DNA from: Nocardia acididurans
GTDB taxonomy: Bacteria > Actinomycetota > Actinomycetes > Mycobacteriales > Mycobacteriaceae
Assembly (NCBI RefSeq): GCF_016741815.1
Contig: NZ_JAERRJ010000003.1
Location: forward strand, 434,001-498,000
Direction: 5' to 3'
DNA: 64,000 nt
Below are positions 55,679-62,547 of this stretch, piece by piece (position 1 is the stretch's first letter; the number at the start of each line of letters is the position of its first letter). The notes beneath the pieces were generated by a model. The model saw only the letters and a program-made list of their open reading frames with translations. It was not told the DNA's origin and did no database searches. The translations under genes were made by a program, and so were the position numbers.

Positions 55679-56947
55679 CTACCGCTGCCGCGCGTCGATC
55701 CTGGCAATCATGCGGTGGCCGAGGTTGTGGAACGGCTTCTCGATCGTGCGGTAGGTGAGGGCCGCGATCAGGATCGCCGCGGCCACCCACGTGCACAGGG
55801 TCAGCCACGGGGCGGGAATTCCCGCGACGGAGGTGGTCCAGCGCGGGCCGTCGAGGATGAGGGCGTGAATCAGATAGAGGGAGTAGCTGATTCGCCCCAG
55901 GAACAGCAGCGGCCGGGGGAAGGAGCGGCCGCGCAGCAGCAGCGCGAGGGCGAACAGCACGAAGGCCGCGATGATGGTCGTGGGCTGCTTGAGCCAGTGG
56001 ACCGAGACGCCGGTGATCGGATCCACCGAAGGCGGTGCGAGCAGGCTGATACCGAAGATCACGCCCACGGCGAAAGCGAACACCGCCCAGCCCCGCTTCG
56101 CCGAGATCTCCCCCGAAGTCATGCGATAGAGCACCGTGCCGACGAACATCGTGGCGAAATAGCCGACGGTCAGGACCGACGGGCCAGGCTGATTGAGCAC
56201 CAGGGGGACGGCGAGGAAAGCCAGCAGAATCGCCGCGAGCGCGGCGCGCCGGTCCCCCGCCAGCCGGGCGAAGAGCACCGCGACCAGAATCGTCGCGACG
56301 ACGACGATCGAACGCGTCACGACATCGGCCTGGGAACCGGTGAGCAGCGCGGGCGGCAGTGCCGCGCCGGGAGCGATCAGCAGGATCGCCAGCACCGCCA
56401 GGGGCACCGAGGCGCGATTGCGGCGGGCGATCAGCAGCAGCGACAGGAACAGGTAGAAGACCAGCTCGTAGGACAGCGACCAGGACGCCCCGATTATCTG
56501 AATATCCCAGCCGCCGAGAAAGAACTGCACCATGGTGAGGTTCGCGAGGAAGTTGAGAACGGGCTGGTCCATATAGCCCGCCGGCACCTCGTACCGATTG
56601 AACGAGTGCAGAATCATCGCCGCGATCAGGCAGGCCCAGAACAATGGGAACAGCCGGAAGAACCGGCCCACCCAGAACGCGCCCAGCGATCGCCCGCGTT
56701 CCAGCGAAGCGGGAATGATGAACCCGCTGACAAGGAAGAAAACGAAGACCCCGAACTCCCCGAGCCCGAAATGCGCCTGCGAGAACCGGAAATACGCGGG
56801 AAAGAGCCGTTCGGCCGAATGCTGGAGCACAACCGCCAGCGCCGCCAGGCCACGCAGCGCATCCAGAAATTCGTAGCGGCCACCCCGGCCGCGAACGACC
56901 CGCTCGACCGGCGCAGCCGAAACCGACACAGCGCCATCGACAGTCAC
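55679..56947 (-). CDS. Acyltransferase-3 family membrane protein
   Basis: 422 residues from the GTG at 56947; a longer frame reaches 57046 but has no better start. Ten or so hydrophobic segments are seen, with the family's N-terminal EFLDALRGLAALAVVLQHS (catalytic histidine and arginine) and the later GRISYSLYLIHALIL. These enzymes O-acylate sugars or cell-envelope glycans from the membrane. The acceptor is unknown. The gene ends only nine bases before the riboswitch that serves the next operon, so read-through may pass into it. Confidence 0.88.
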   Translation of the reverse strand: MTVDGAVSVSAAPVERVVRGRGGRYEFLDALRGLAALAVVLQHSAERLFPAYFRFSQAHFGLGEFGVFVFFLVSGFIIPASLERGRSLGAFWVGRFFRLFPLFWACLIAAMILHSFNRYEVPAGYMDQPVLNFLANLTMVQFFLGGWDIQIIGASWSLSYELVFYLFLSLLLIARRNRASVPLAVLAILLIAPGAALPPALLTGSQADVVTRSIVVVATILVAVLFARLAGDRRAALAAILLAFLAVPLVLNQPGPSVLTVGYFATMFVGTVLYRMTSGEISAKRGWAVFAFAVGVIFGISLLAPPSVDPITGVSVHWLKQPTTIIAAFVLFALALLLRGRSFPRPLLFLGRISYSLYLIHALILDGPRWTTSVAGIPAPWLTLCTWVAAAILIAALTYRTIEKPFHNLGHRMIARIDARQR

Positions 56948-57107
56948 GACCAGACACCGCCGATGTGCTCGAAACCATTCAACGCACAAAAGCTCAGGCG
57001 GTGCACAGCTGAGATTTGTAACAGATCGCCCTAACCGCGGCAACACGGGAACTCGGCCGGCGGCCGATGGTCAGGGCGGTGGGTACCCGACCTCGGTTGT
57101 CAGTGGT

Positions 57108-57551
57108 TCAGTCGCCCTGGAGCAAGAGCCGGAACGACGGATGAGCGAGCGTCAGGGGCCGCACGGCGCGAAAATCCTTCTCATCCAACGTCAAGATGTC
57201 ATTGGTGACGTAGCGCTCGGCGAGTACGACCGTGACCGCGTCGGCCAGGTCGAGGCGCAGGCCGCGATACTGCTCGATGATCTTCTGGGCGACTCGGAGG
57301 TCATCACGGTCCACCTGCGGCACGAGCACCGCACCTTCCTCCGCAGAGGTGAGCAGGTCGTCGAGGACGAGATCGGCTGTGCGGCGGTCCTTTCCGAACC
57401 GCGCCACGAGCAGATGATCGACCTCGTCCAGCACCAGTGGCGAGACAACCGCAACAGACGTGGAGAGAAATTCGCGCGCCCGCTCGTGCAGTTCCGCGGC
57501 ACGGTCGTAGGCGGCGATGATGGCCGAGGTGTCGGCGATGAAGAAGCTCAC
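57108..57551 (-). CDS. vapC: PIN-domain toxin (VapC-like)
   Basis: 147 residues from a GTG. Acidic catalytic residues are visible: the aspartate of FIADTSAI (Asp7), glutamate of LVLDEVDHLL, and the aspartates of LRLDLADAVTV and LTLDEKDF. PIN domains are magnesium ribonucleases that cut tRNA or mRNA. The start overlaps the antitoxin stop (GTGA, 57548-57551), the usual order antitoxin then toxin. Confidence 0.93.
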   Translation of the reverse strand: MSFFIADTSAIIAAYDRAAELHERAREFLSTSVAVVSPLVLDEVDHLLVARFGKDRRTADLVLDDLLTSAEEGAVLVPQVDRDDLRVAQKIIEQYRGLRLDLADAVTVVLAERYVTNDILTLDEKDFRAVRPLTLAHPSFRLLLQGD

Positions 57552-57778
57552 CCGCCGTATGCCTCGCCGAGCAAGTCCTCACTGTTGGCGGCAAACCCAG
57601 GATCGCCGGAATCGAACGACGGCCAGGGCCGGGTGCGGTGGACCCGGTGCGCTCGCAACAACACCAGTTCGATCCCCTCACGGATCAAATCGGCTTCCGA
57701 TCGTCCTGCCGCTTCGGCCGCCTTCTTGAGACGGGCAGCCTGCTCTGGATCCAGGTACACGCTCGTTTTGGCCTTCAT
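57548..57778 (-). CDS. vapB: Ribbon-helix-helix antitoxin (VapB-like)
   Basis: 76 residues. The N-terminal KTSVYLDPEQAARLKKAAEAAG and RSEADLIREGIEL form the ribbon-helix-helix DNA-binding part, and the C-terminal 30 residues are the toxin-wrapping tail (FDSGDPGFAANSEDLLGEA). It is coupled to the PIN toxin. A repeated operator lies two bases upstream of its start. Confidence 0.92.
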   Translation of the reverse strand: MKAKTSVYLDPEQAARLKKAAEAAGRSEADLIREGIELVLLRAHRVHRTRPWPSFDSGDPGFAANSEDLLGEAYGG

Positions 57779-57780
57779 GA

Positions 57781-57800
57781 ACGTAGGGTACTACGTAGGG
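57781..57800. promoter_or_regulatory. VapBC operator repeats
   Basis: ACGTAGGG occurs twice (57781-57788 and 57793-57800), and ACGTAG/CTACGT forms a palindrome inside. It lies directly upstream of the vapB start and is the probable autoregulation site. Confidence 0.6.
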
Positions 57801-57826
57801 CATCTCCCGGGTTCGTGCCTTGCCGG

Positions 57827-57862
57827 AAAACAAAAGAGCCACAGGTCGATGACCTGCGGCTC
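57827..57862 (-). terminator. Terminator of the ADP-ribosyltransferase operon
   Basis: A 12-bp stem with one G-U pair (57836-57847 with 57851-57862) is followed on the minus strand by UUUUGUUUU. It lies downstream of the 47-residue gene and abuts repeat copy 1. Confidence 0.85.
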
Positions 57863-57871
57863 CGTCGTGGA

Positions 57872-57961
57872 GTGGACCTGACGGACCAGCATACAAACCG
57901 GGCGGTACTGGTCGACGGGCCGGACATCATGATCCGGGTGGTAGGTGCCAGGTCGCGATAG
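57872..57961 (+). repeat. Island repeat, copy 1 (encodes a 29-aa peptide)
   Basis: Begins GTGGACCTGACGGACCAGCA. In the GTG frame it reads VDLTDQHTNRAVLVDGPDI and stops after 29 residues. It shares the first 53 bases with copies 2 and 3 with only three or four differences. A hairpin ends nine bases before it. It separates the VapBC module from the ADP-ribosyltransferase module. Confidence 0.75.
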
Positions 57962-57978
57962 CGGCTGGCCGAACCCGC

Positions 57979-58122
57979 CTACTTGGCGGCTTTGGCGGCA
58001 GAGGGGCGCGGCGGGAGTTTGCGACCGAGAATCTTCTCGGCTTCGCGACGGCGCTCAGCGATCTGCTCCGGCGTGAGCTTCACCCGGGTGACGCGGCTGG
58101 ATCCCTGCGTCAACGCACTCAT
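57979..58122 (-). CDS. Small basic protein next to the ADP-ribosyltransferase (47 aa)
   Basis: Reads MSALTQGSSRVTRVKLTPEQ and continues with a charged helix (ERRREAEKILGRKL) and an Ala/Lys tail. The ATG overlaps the ADP-ribosyltransferase stop by one base, so translation is coupled. Family unknown. Its size, charge and position downstream of a toxin-like gene fit an antitoxin or a regulator, but it could be a DNA-binding tail protein of a phage-derived module. Confidence 0.7.
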   Translation of the reverse strand: MSALTQGSSRVTRVKLTPEQIAERRREAEKILGRKLPPRPSAAKAAK

Positions 58123-58808
58123 CACTCGCCTCCTCGCACGATTGCTTTGATGCGCCACATATTACGCGTGTCGTCCCACACGACAACAACGACGAACAGG
58201 ATCCGCGCGTCGATCACCAGGACTTCCTTCTCTGCTGGTTCCTCAGCGAGGTCGCCGAGGCGAAGAGCCGGTACGCCCGCCTGCACAACCAGATCCAAGA
58301 TCGCCGGGTCGACGCGTGTGTATGAATGCGGCGGAATGGCCGATCCCGAGGTCGACAGAAAGCCGTGGTGAATGATGTCTTCGTCGATCAGCGCATACGC
58401 CGAATCCGCATCGACGATGCCGTACTCCGAAGCCTCGACTTCCCTGGTGACGCGAACCGCGCGTTCGAGCGGATATTTCGCCAGTCCCGATCTGATCAGG
58501 CGAATGCGGCGCTCAATTGCCGGTGTCATCGCGATCTCGCCCCACAGCGCCTTGTTGATGGCGTCGTGCGAGTTGTAGGTATACGAGTGAATGACATCGG
58601 CTTCGCTGTCGGTGAGCCGGTCGGCCCGCTGCCCCGCCAGGGCCGTCTCCGCCAGCGGGATCTCGTCGAAGCCGTACTCGTCGCCCTCATCCGTCACATC
58701 CTGGAATCCTGGCCACACGCCGACTGCACACGTGGAGATCCAACAAACTCCGCCCGACACGACGCGAGCTCGCACAACGTGATCGCGAGCGATCGGATCC
58801 CAGCACAC
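58122..58808 (-). CDS. ADP-ribosyltransferase (ART exoenzyme-type, R-S-E class)
   Basis: 228 residues if read from the GTG at 58808. A start at 58697 (VTDEGDEYGFDE) would drop the irregular first 37 residues. The ART core is visible in order: ADVIHSYTYNSHDAINKALWG, then the arginine in ERAVRVTREVE, the GFLSTSG (STS) loop, and the ExE glutamates in AEKEVLVI. Such enzymes attach ADP-ribose to a target protein or nucleic acid. No signal peptide is seen, so it acts inside the cell or is delivered by phage. It is coupled to a 47-residue partner. Confidence 0.75.
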   Translation of the reverse strand: MCWDPIARDHVVRARVVSGGVCWISTCAVGVWPGFQDVTDEGDEYGFDEIPLAETALAGQRADRLTDSEADVIHSYTYNSHDAINKALWGEIAMTPAIERRIRLIRSGLAKYPLERAVRVTREVEASEYGIVDADSAYALIDEDIIHHGFLSTSGSAIPPHSYTRVDPAILDLVVQAGVPALRLGDLAEEPAEKEVLVIDARILFVVVVVWDDTRNMWRIKAIVRGGE

Positions 58809-58848
58809 GCGGTATCCACGGACTGGCCGAAAGCCCTTTCAACGCAAC

Positions 58849-58884
58849 GAAACCGGGCCCAGCGTTTCCGCTGAGCCCAGTTTC
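58849..58884 (-). terminator. Hairpin with GAAA tetraloop beside repeat copy 2
   Basis: GGGCTCAGCG-GAAA-CGCTGGGCCC on the minus strand (58855-58878), extended by GAAAC/GTTTC outside one mismatch. It has the same position relative to its repeat as the hairpins of copies 1 and 3. Confidence 0.6.
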
Positions 58885-58888
58885 ATGA

Positions 58889-58999
58889 GTGGAGCTGACG
58901 GACCAGCATACGAACCGGGCGGTGCTGGTCGACGGGCCGGAGATCGCGATCAGGGCCGTCTGGAGTCGAGGCGAACCTCGAACTGAACTATCACATTGA
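58889..58999 (+). repeat. Island repeat, copy 2 (encodes a 36-aa peptide)
   Basis: Begins GTGGAGCTGACGG directly after an in-frame TGA, which fixes the GTG as the first usable codon. It reads VELTDQHTNRAVLVDGPEI and stops after 36 residues. It lies between the ADP-ribosyltransferase gene and the HigB-like toxin gene, and its 3' end overlaps the toxin operator. Confidence 0.75.
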
Positions 59000-59008
59000 T
59001 GTGATAGT
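58987..59008. promoter_or_regulatory. Operator of the HigBA-like module
   Basis: ACTATCACAT-TG-ATGTGATAGT, a perfect 10-bp palindrome, ends eight bases before the toxin start. This is the expected site for autoregulation by the XRE-type antitoxin. Confidence 0.8.
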
Positions 59009-59016
59009 CAGGCTAG

Positions 59017-59389
59017 GTGTTGTATGCGATCGAGATCGAGCCAGAGGTACGCGAGTTCCTCGCCGGATTGTCGCCTACCGACCTTGCCCGCGCCGACTTC
59101 GCCGCCGGCCTGCTTGCCACCCACGGCCCCGAACTATCCGAACCCTATTGCCGATATCTCGGGGACGGTGTACGCGAACTCCGGTTCACACTCAGCCGTA
59201 ACCGGGCCACGCGCATCACATACTGGTTCCCGGTGGCCGAAAAGCAGTGCTGCTGACCGTGTTCCACAAAACCCGCCAGCGCGAGACAGCCCAGATAGAC
59301 CGCGCGAAACGGCCCGCAAAGTCTGCGAAACCAACCACACCGACCCGGCCCACCTCACGTTCGCCCCGATGGGAGACACCGAATCATGA
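59017..59389 (+). pseudogene. HigB/RelE-like toxin, two frameshifts
   Basis: The first frame reads IEIEPEVREFLAGLSPTDLARADF and ends ATRITYWFPVAEKQ, the start of a RelE/HigB (Gp49-like) toxin, then stops early. Adding one base near 59246-59249 restores [22 protein letters not shown] in a second frame. Adding one more near 59308-59313 restores [11 protein letters not shown] to a stop at 59389. That stop overlaps the antitoxin start (ATGA), as in intact modules. Both gaps look like a lost G. The toxin is inactive as read, or the assembly has errors. Confidence 0.8.
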
Positions 59390-59670
59390 ACGCGCAGAAA
59401 GACTTCGACACCACCCTGGCTGCCAAGCGTGCCACCCCCGAATACCAGGCAGCCATGAAGGCATACGCACTGGCACACGAACTGGGCCGCCAGGTACGCG
59501 CAGCCCGGGAAGCGCGAGGCTGGACACAGACCGAGCTAGCCCGGCGAACCGGCATGAAACCACACGCGATCAGCCGCCTCGAAGCCGGTGACGTAGTACC
59601 GACACTGACGACCCTCGAACGAGTTGCCGCCGCCCTCGATGCCGAACTGTCGGTATCCCTGGCCGCGTGA
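59386..59670 (+). CDS. XRE-family antitoxin (HigA-like)
   Basis: 94 residues. The helix-turn-helix is in [29 protein letters not shown] (about 46-74), followed by a short helix ([17 protein letters not shown]). The N-terminal 35 residues are the toxin-binding part ([21 protein letters not shown]). The gene stays intact while its toxin is frameshifted, so it may now only regulate the palindrome upstream. Confidence 0.92.
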   Translation: MNAQKDFDTTLAAKRATPEYQAAMKAYALAHELGRQVRAAREARGWTQTELARRTGMKPHAISRLEAGDVVPTLTTLERVAAALDAELSVSLAA

Positions 59671-59800
59671 CTACGACAACGTGACATCAGGCGCGGAAGG
59701 TCAGGTCCCGACACGATCGTCTCGACAGCACGGCTAAGCACGAGGCAGGTGGTGAGTTTGAACGGGACCACCACAAGCGGTTCGCACACTGTCGCAAATG

Positions 59801-59837
59801 CGGCGAAGCCGCCGGTCGATGACCGGCGGCTTCGCCG
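59801..59837. terminator. Hairpin beside repeat copy 3
   Basis: A perfect 17-bp stem with a 3-base loop GAT ends four bases before the repeat. The loop region GGTC-GAT-GACC is the same as in the copy 1 hairpin. It has no U-tract on either strand. Confidence 0.55.
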
Positions 59838-59841
59838 TGAA

Positions 59842-59949
59842 GTGGACCTGACGGACCAGCATACGAACCGAGCGGTGCTGGTAGACGGGCCGGACGTGAT
59901 CATCCGGGCCGTAGGTACCCGCCCGGTCGCGGGCGGTGATGCCCGATGA
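59842..59949 (+). repeat. Island repeat, copy 3 (35-aa peptide coupled to next gene)
   Basis: Reads VDLTDQHTNRAVLVDGPDVI and ends TRPVAGGDAR. Its stop overlaps the ATG of the replication-relaxation gene (ATGA, 59946-59949), the arrangement expected of two coupled genes. Confidence 0.75.
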
Positions 59950-61094
59950 CCGGCCACGACGACAGCACGACTGCGGGTGCGGCGGCGTTTAGTCACGCGG
60001 ATGGATCGGCGGATGCTTGGCGTCCTATAGCCGCCACCCCAAACGCCGAACACGGCTACCGCGTCCGCGCCGCTCGGCATCCTGATCCGGCCTGTGGGCC
60101 GAAATCCAGACTCAATATCAATACTCATACACACTCCCACCCCCGGCGGCGGGGTGGGCACGCCGTTCACCGTGGCGGGCACCCAGACGCGAGTCCGTGG
60201 TTCCGTCTGCTCGACCGCGACCGACGCCTGCTCTCGGTCCTGGCCGAACACAAGGTGCTCACCACCGACCAGATCGCCGCCCTGGAATTCACCTCGACCC
60301 GCCGCGCACAAGACCGGCTGCGGAAACTGCGTGAGATGGGCATGCTCTTCGCCTTCCGCGAATCGCTCTACGGCGGCGGCACCAGCCAAACCCGCCACGC
60401 CCTCGGCTATCTCGGCGCACGCCTGATCGCTGCCCAACGCGCCGAGAAACCACCCGCCCCGGGCGCGCACGCACTGGTGCTCGAACGACTGGCGTGCTCA
60501 CCCACCCTCGCCCACCGCCTCGGGGTCAACGACTTCTTCTGCGCCCCGGCCGCCCACCGTAACCCCGCCCGCCACCACCACGACACCGCCTATACGGATC
60601 CGGTGGCCGGGTTGACCCAATGGTGGTCGGAGCGCCAGTGCGCCGACTGCTTCCGTCTGGACCTGTATTCCGGGGAAACCGTCGGGTTGCGCCCCGATGG
60701 GTACGGCTGCTGGGAGCAGCGCGACCGCGCGGTGCGGTTCTTCCTCGAATACGACACAGGCACAGAATCATTGACCACCCTCACCGGCAAACTCGCCGCC
60801 TACCAACGCTTCCCCACCGACGAACTCGGCATCCTGCTGTTCTCAGTACACTCCTCCCGCCGCGAGACAGCGTTACGGGCAGTGCTGCACCGGGCGGTAT
60901 CCGGTCATCACCCCGACATCGCGATCGCCACCACGGCCCGCGATCACTCGCATCCCGACGGCCCCGCAGGCCCGGTCTGGGCGCTATGGACTCCCCACAG
61001 CGATACCCTCATCCAACGACTCTGCCTGGCCGACTTGCCCGAACGCGGTCCACGCCTCACCCACCACACCGAAACCGGCCAGCCCTACAACTAA
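59946..61094 (+). CDS. Replication-relaxation family protein
   Basis: 382 residues. After an irregular N-terminus of about 85 residues, the core opens LLDRDRRLLSVLAEHKVLTTDQIAALEF and RRAQDRLRKLREMGML, a winged-helix DNA-binding unit. It is followed by the nuclease-like half with RFFLEYDTGTESLTTLTGKLAAYQ. This is the Replic_Relax family of plasmids and integrative elements of actinomycetes. It indicates that the region belongs to a mobile element or its remnant, although no integrase, FtsK-type transfer gene or relaxase is in the window. A later start is possible. Confidence 0.8.
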   Translation: MTGHDDSTTAGAAAFSHADGSADAWRPIAATPNAEHGYRVRAARHPDPACGPKSRLNINTHTHSHPRRRGGHAVHRGGHPDASPWFRLLDRDRRLLSVLAEHKVLTTDQIAALEFTSTRRAQDRLRKLREMGMLFAFRESLYGGGTSQTRHALGYLGARLIAAQRAEKPPAPGAHALVLERLACSPTLAHRLGVNDFFCAPAAHRNPARHHHDTAYTDPVAGLTQWWSERQCADCFRLDLYSGETVGLRPDGYGCWEQRDRAVRFFLEYDTGTESLTTLTGKLAAYQRFPTDELGILLFSVHSSRRETALRAVLHRAVSGHHPDIAIATTARDHSHPDGPAGPVWALWTPHSDTLIQRLCLADLPERGPRLTHHTETGQPYN

Positions 61095-61454
61095 GCCGCC
61101 TTCGAAGCCAACGGCCGGCATGTTCGCGCCGTTCTCGACTCGAACCGAGCGAGGGCTGGCGTGACACACCTGAACGCGATTTCGGATCCCTCGGAGCAGA
61201 TCGTCATCGAGACCGATTGCTGAACATAGGTGACCGTAGAATCGACTCGGGTCCGGCGGCCCGATGGTGAGAGTGCCATGCAGCAGGATCTAAGCAGTGT
61301 CAGCGGCCGTTTCTGCACGCGGACGCGGAGAGTAGATTCCCATCCACGTTACACACCTAAGCAAGTCAGTTGTTCTTCTGTCTCCCAGGACATTTCAGGA
61401 CACCGACGAGACTCCGACAGGCGGGGAGCGCAGCTCATCGGAGACAATGATGGC
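61095..61454. other. Intergenic stretch at the change of base composition
   Basis: 360 bases between the replication-relaxation and AbiJ-like genes. From about 61300 the sequence becomes clearly less GC-rich. A 20-codon frame (61161-61223, VTHLNAISDP) with GAGGG in front is the only short candidate gene. Otherwise I see nothing. Confidence 0.5.
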
Positions 61455-62453
61455 GTGACCGAATGGCCGTTTCTTCATGATGTTCTTCAGTCCACCGCCC
61501 CCAGGAAGGTGACGGTCTCCGTTCGGACGGTTCGCGCGGCTATCGAGTTCGAGCTGATGCGGCACACGCGAGAAGCTCTTGAGGTGGTGTTGGCCGACGA
61601 GCTCAAGCTGCCATGGGTACGTGTGGATCCGCCTTCGAAGATAGGTTCCAAGCGCGACCTCATCCGCTATTACACCGACGATTGGCCGCTGTCCGAGCTG
61701 ATTGACTTGGCCCGCCGGATAGTTGACGACTACGGAACCGTCGGCAACGAGGTGCCGGAGCTTCTCGCCGAGTATGCCAGGAGGGGTGGTGTCGACACCC
61801 CGGCTAAGAACCTAATTTTCGCTGCGAATGGTCCCAAACCTGAGATCGTGCTTCGCGATGCAGTCAACAACGATATAGAGATCGTTAAAAACGCCGAATA
61901 TTGCCTAGTTTATGACGAACCCATCCCCGCGACTGGTCTCACGTTCCAGCATCTCATCGACTGGTGGCGAAAACACAAAGGTGCGAGTGGTGACGATCGC
62001 GATGTGGGCGTGTCTCTGTACAGGCGTCTGATGGACAGCCTCAACGAAAACGAGGCTGAGCAGTTGATCTTTGATGTCTATGGGGGGCGCTACAAGGAGC
62101 ACGGATTCAAAATTCCGGCGCTAATTCCGCAGGTCTACCTTCATTACGACCCGTACACTCTTCGATCCCGAGGCATCCTGAATGGCCCTTTAGCTCGCCA
62201 GCGAATGGACTTTCTGATGCTGTTCAGCAACCGGCATAGAGTGGTCCTCGAACTCGACGGCCAGCACCATTACGCCGACGGCAAAGGAATAGCCGACCCT
62301 ACTCGCTACGCTGCGATGATGACCGAGGACAGGCGTCTTCGACTCGCCGGATATGAAATCTACCGTTTCGGAGGAGCCGACTTCGTGAACAAGCAATCGG
62401 CGCGAACATTGATAGCTTCCTTTTTCGACGAACTGCAACATCGCATGAGTTGA
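61455..62453 (+). CDS. AbiJ-like defence protein with C-terminal nuclease domain
   Basis: 332 residues from the GTG at 61455 (VTEWPFLHDVLQ), with GGAGAC upstream. Earlier in-frame starts run through unstructured sequence. Residues 60-160 have LSELIDLARRIVDDYG and KNLIFAANGPKPEIVLRDAVNNDI, which look like the AbiJ N-terminal domain (type 3) of abortive-infection proteins. The C-terminal 90 residues have RQRMDFLMLF, LELDGQHHYADGKG and RRLRLAGYEIYRFGGADF, the pattern of a small PD-(D/E)xK/DUF559-type nuclease. A phage-defence effector that cuts nucleic acid is the likely role. Confidence 0.65.
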   Translation: MTEWPFLHDVLQSTAPRKVTVSVRTVRAAIEFELMRHTREALEVVLADELKLPWVRVDPPSKIGSKRDLIRYYTDDWPLSELIDLARRIVDDYGTVGNEVPELLAEYARRGGVDTPAKNLIFAANGPKPEIVLRDAVNNDIEIVKNAEYCLVYDEPIPATGLTFQHLIDWWRKHKGASGDDRDVGVSLYRRLMDSLNENEAEQLIFDVYGGRYKEHGFKIPALIPQVYLHYDPYTLRSRGILNGPLARQRMDFLMLFSNRHRVVLELDGQHHYADGKGIADPTRYAAMMTEDRRLRLAGYEIYRFGGADFVNKQSARTLIASFFDELQHRMS

Positions 62454-62547
62454 ACGGCGAGAGTTGGCCGTCCACTGCCCCCCTGCTGCAGTCTGCGACT
62501 AGAGTTCAATCCTGGTAGGTGATAGCAGCTCGGATAGAAGCAGAGAC

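Noticed and set aside
57872..59949. The three repeats as decayed tRNA 3' ends (attachment sites)
   Set aside because: GTGGAGCT and GGTTCGTA resemble the 3' end of the tRNA-Ala gene, and a hairpin is in the right place. However, no acceptor or T-stem pairing can be made, and substitutions follow codon third positions. Kept only as a weaker alternative.
57836..59949. Integron-type attC sites around the toxin cassettes
   Set aside because: No GTTRRRY/RYYYAAC pairs and no integrase gene are seen. Genes lie on both strands, unlike integron cassettes.
61161..61223. 20-codon frame VTHLNAISDP, possibly a RiPP precursor or leader
   Set aside because: It has a fair ribosome site, but no modification or transport genes are nearby and no core motif is visible.
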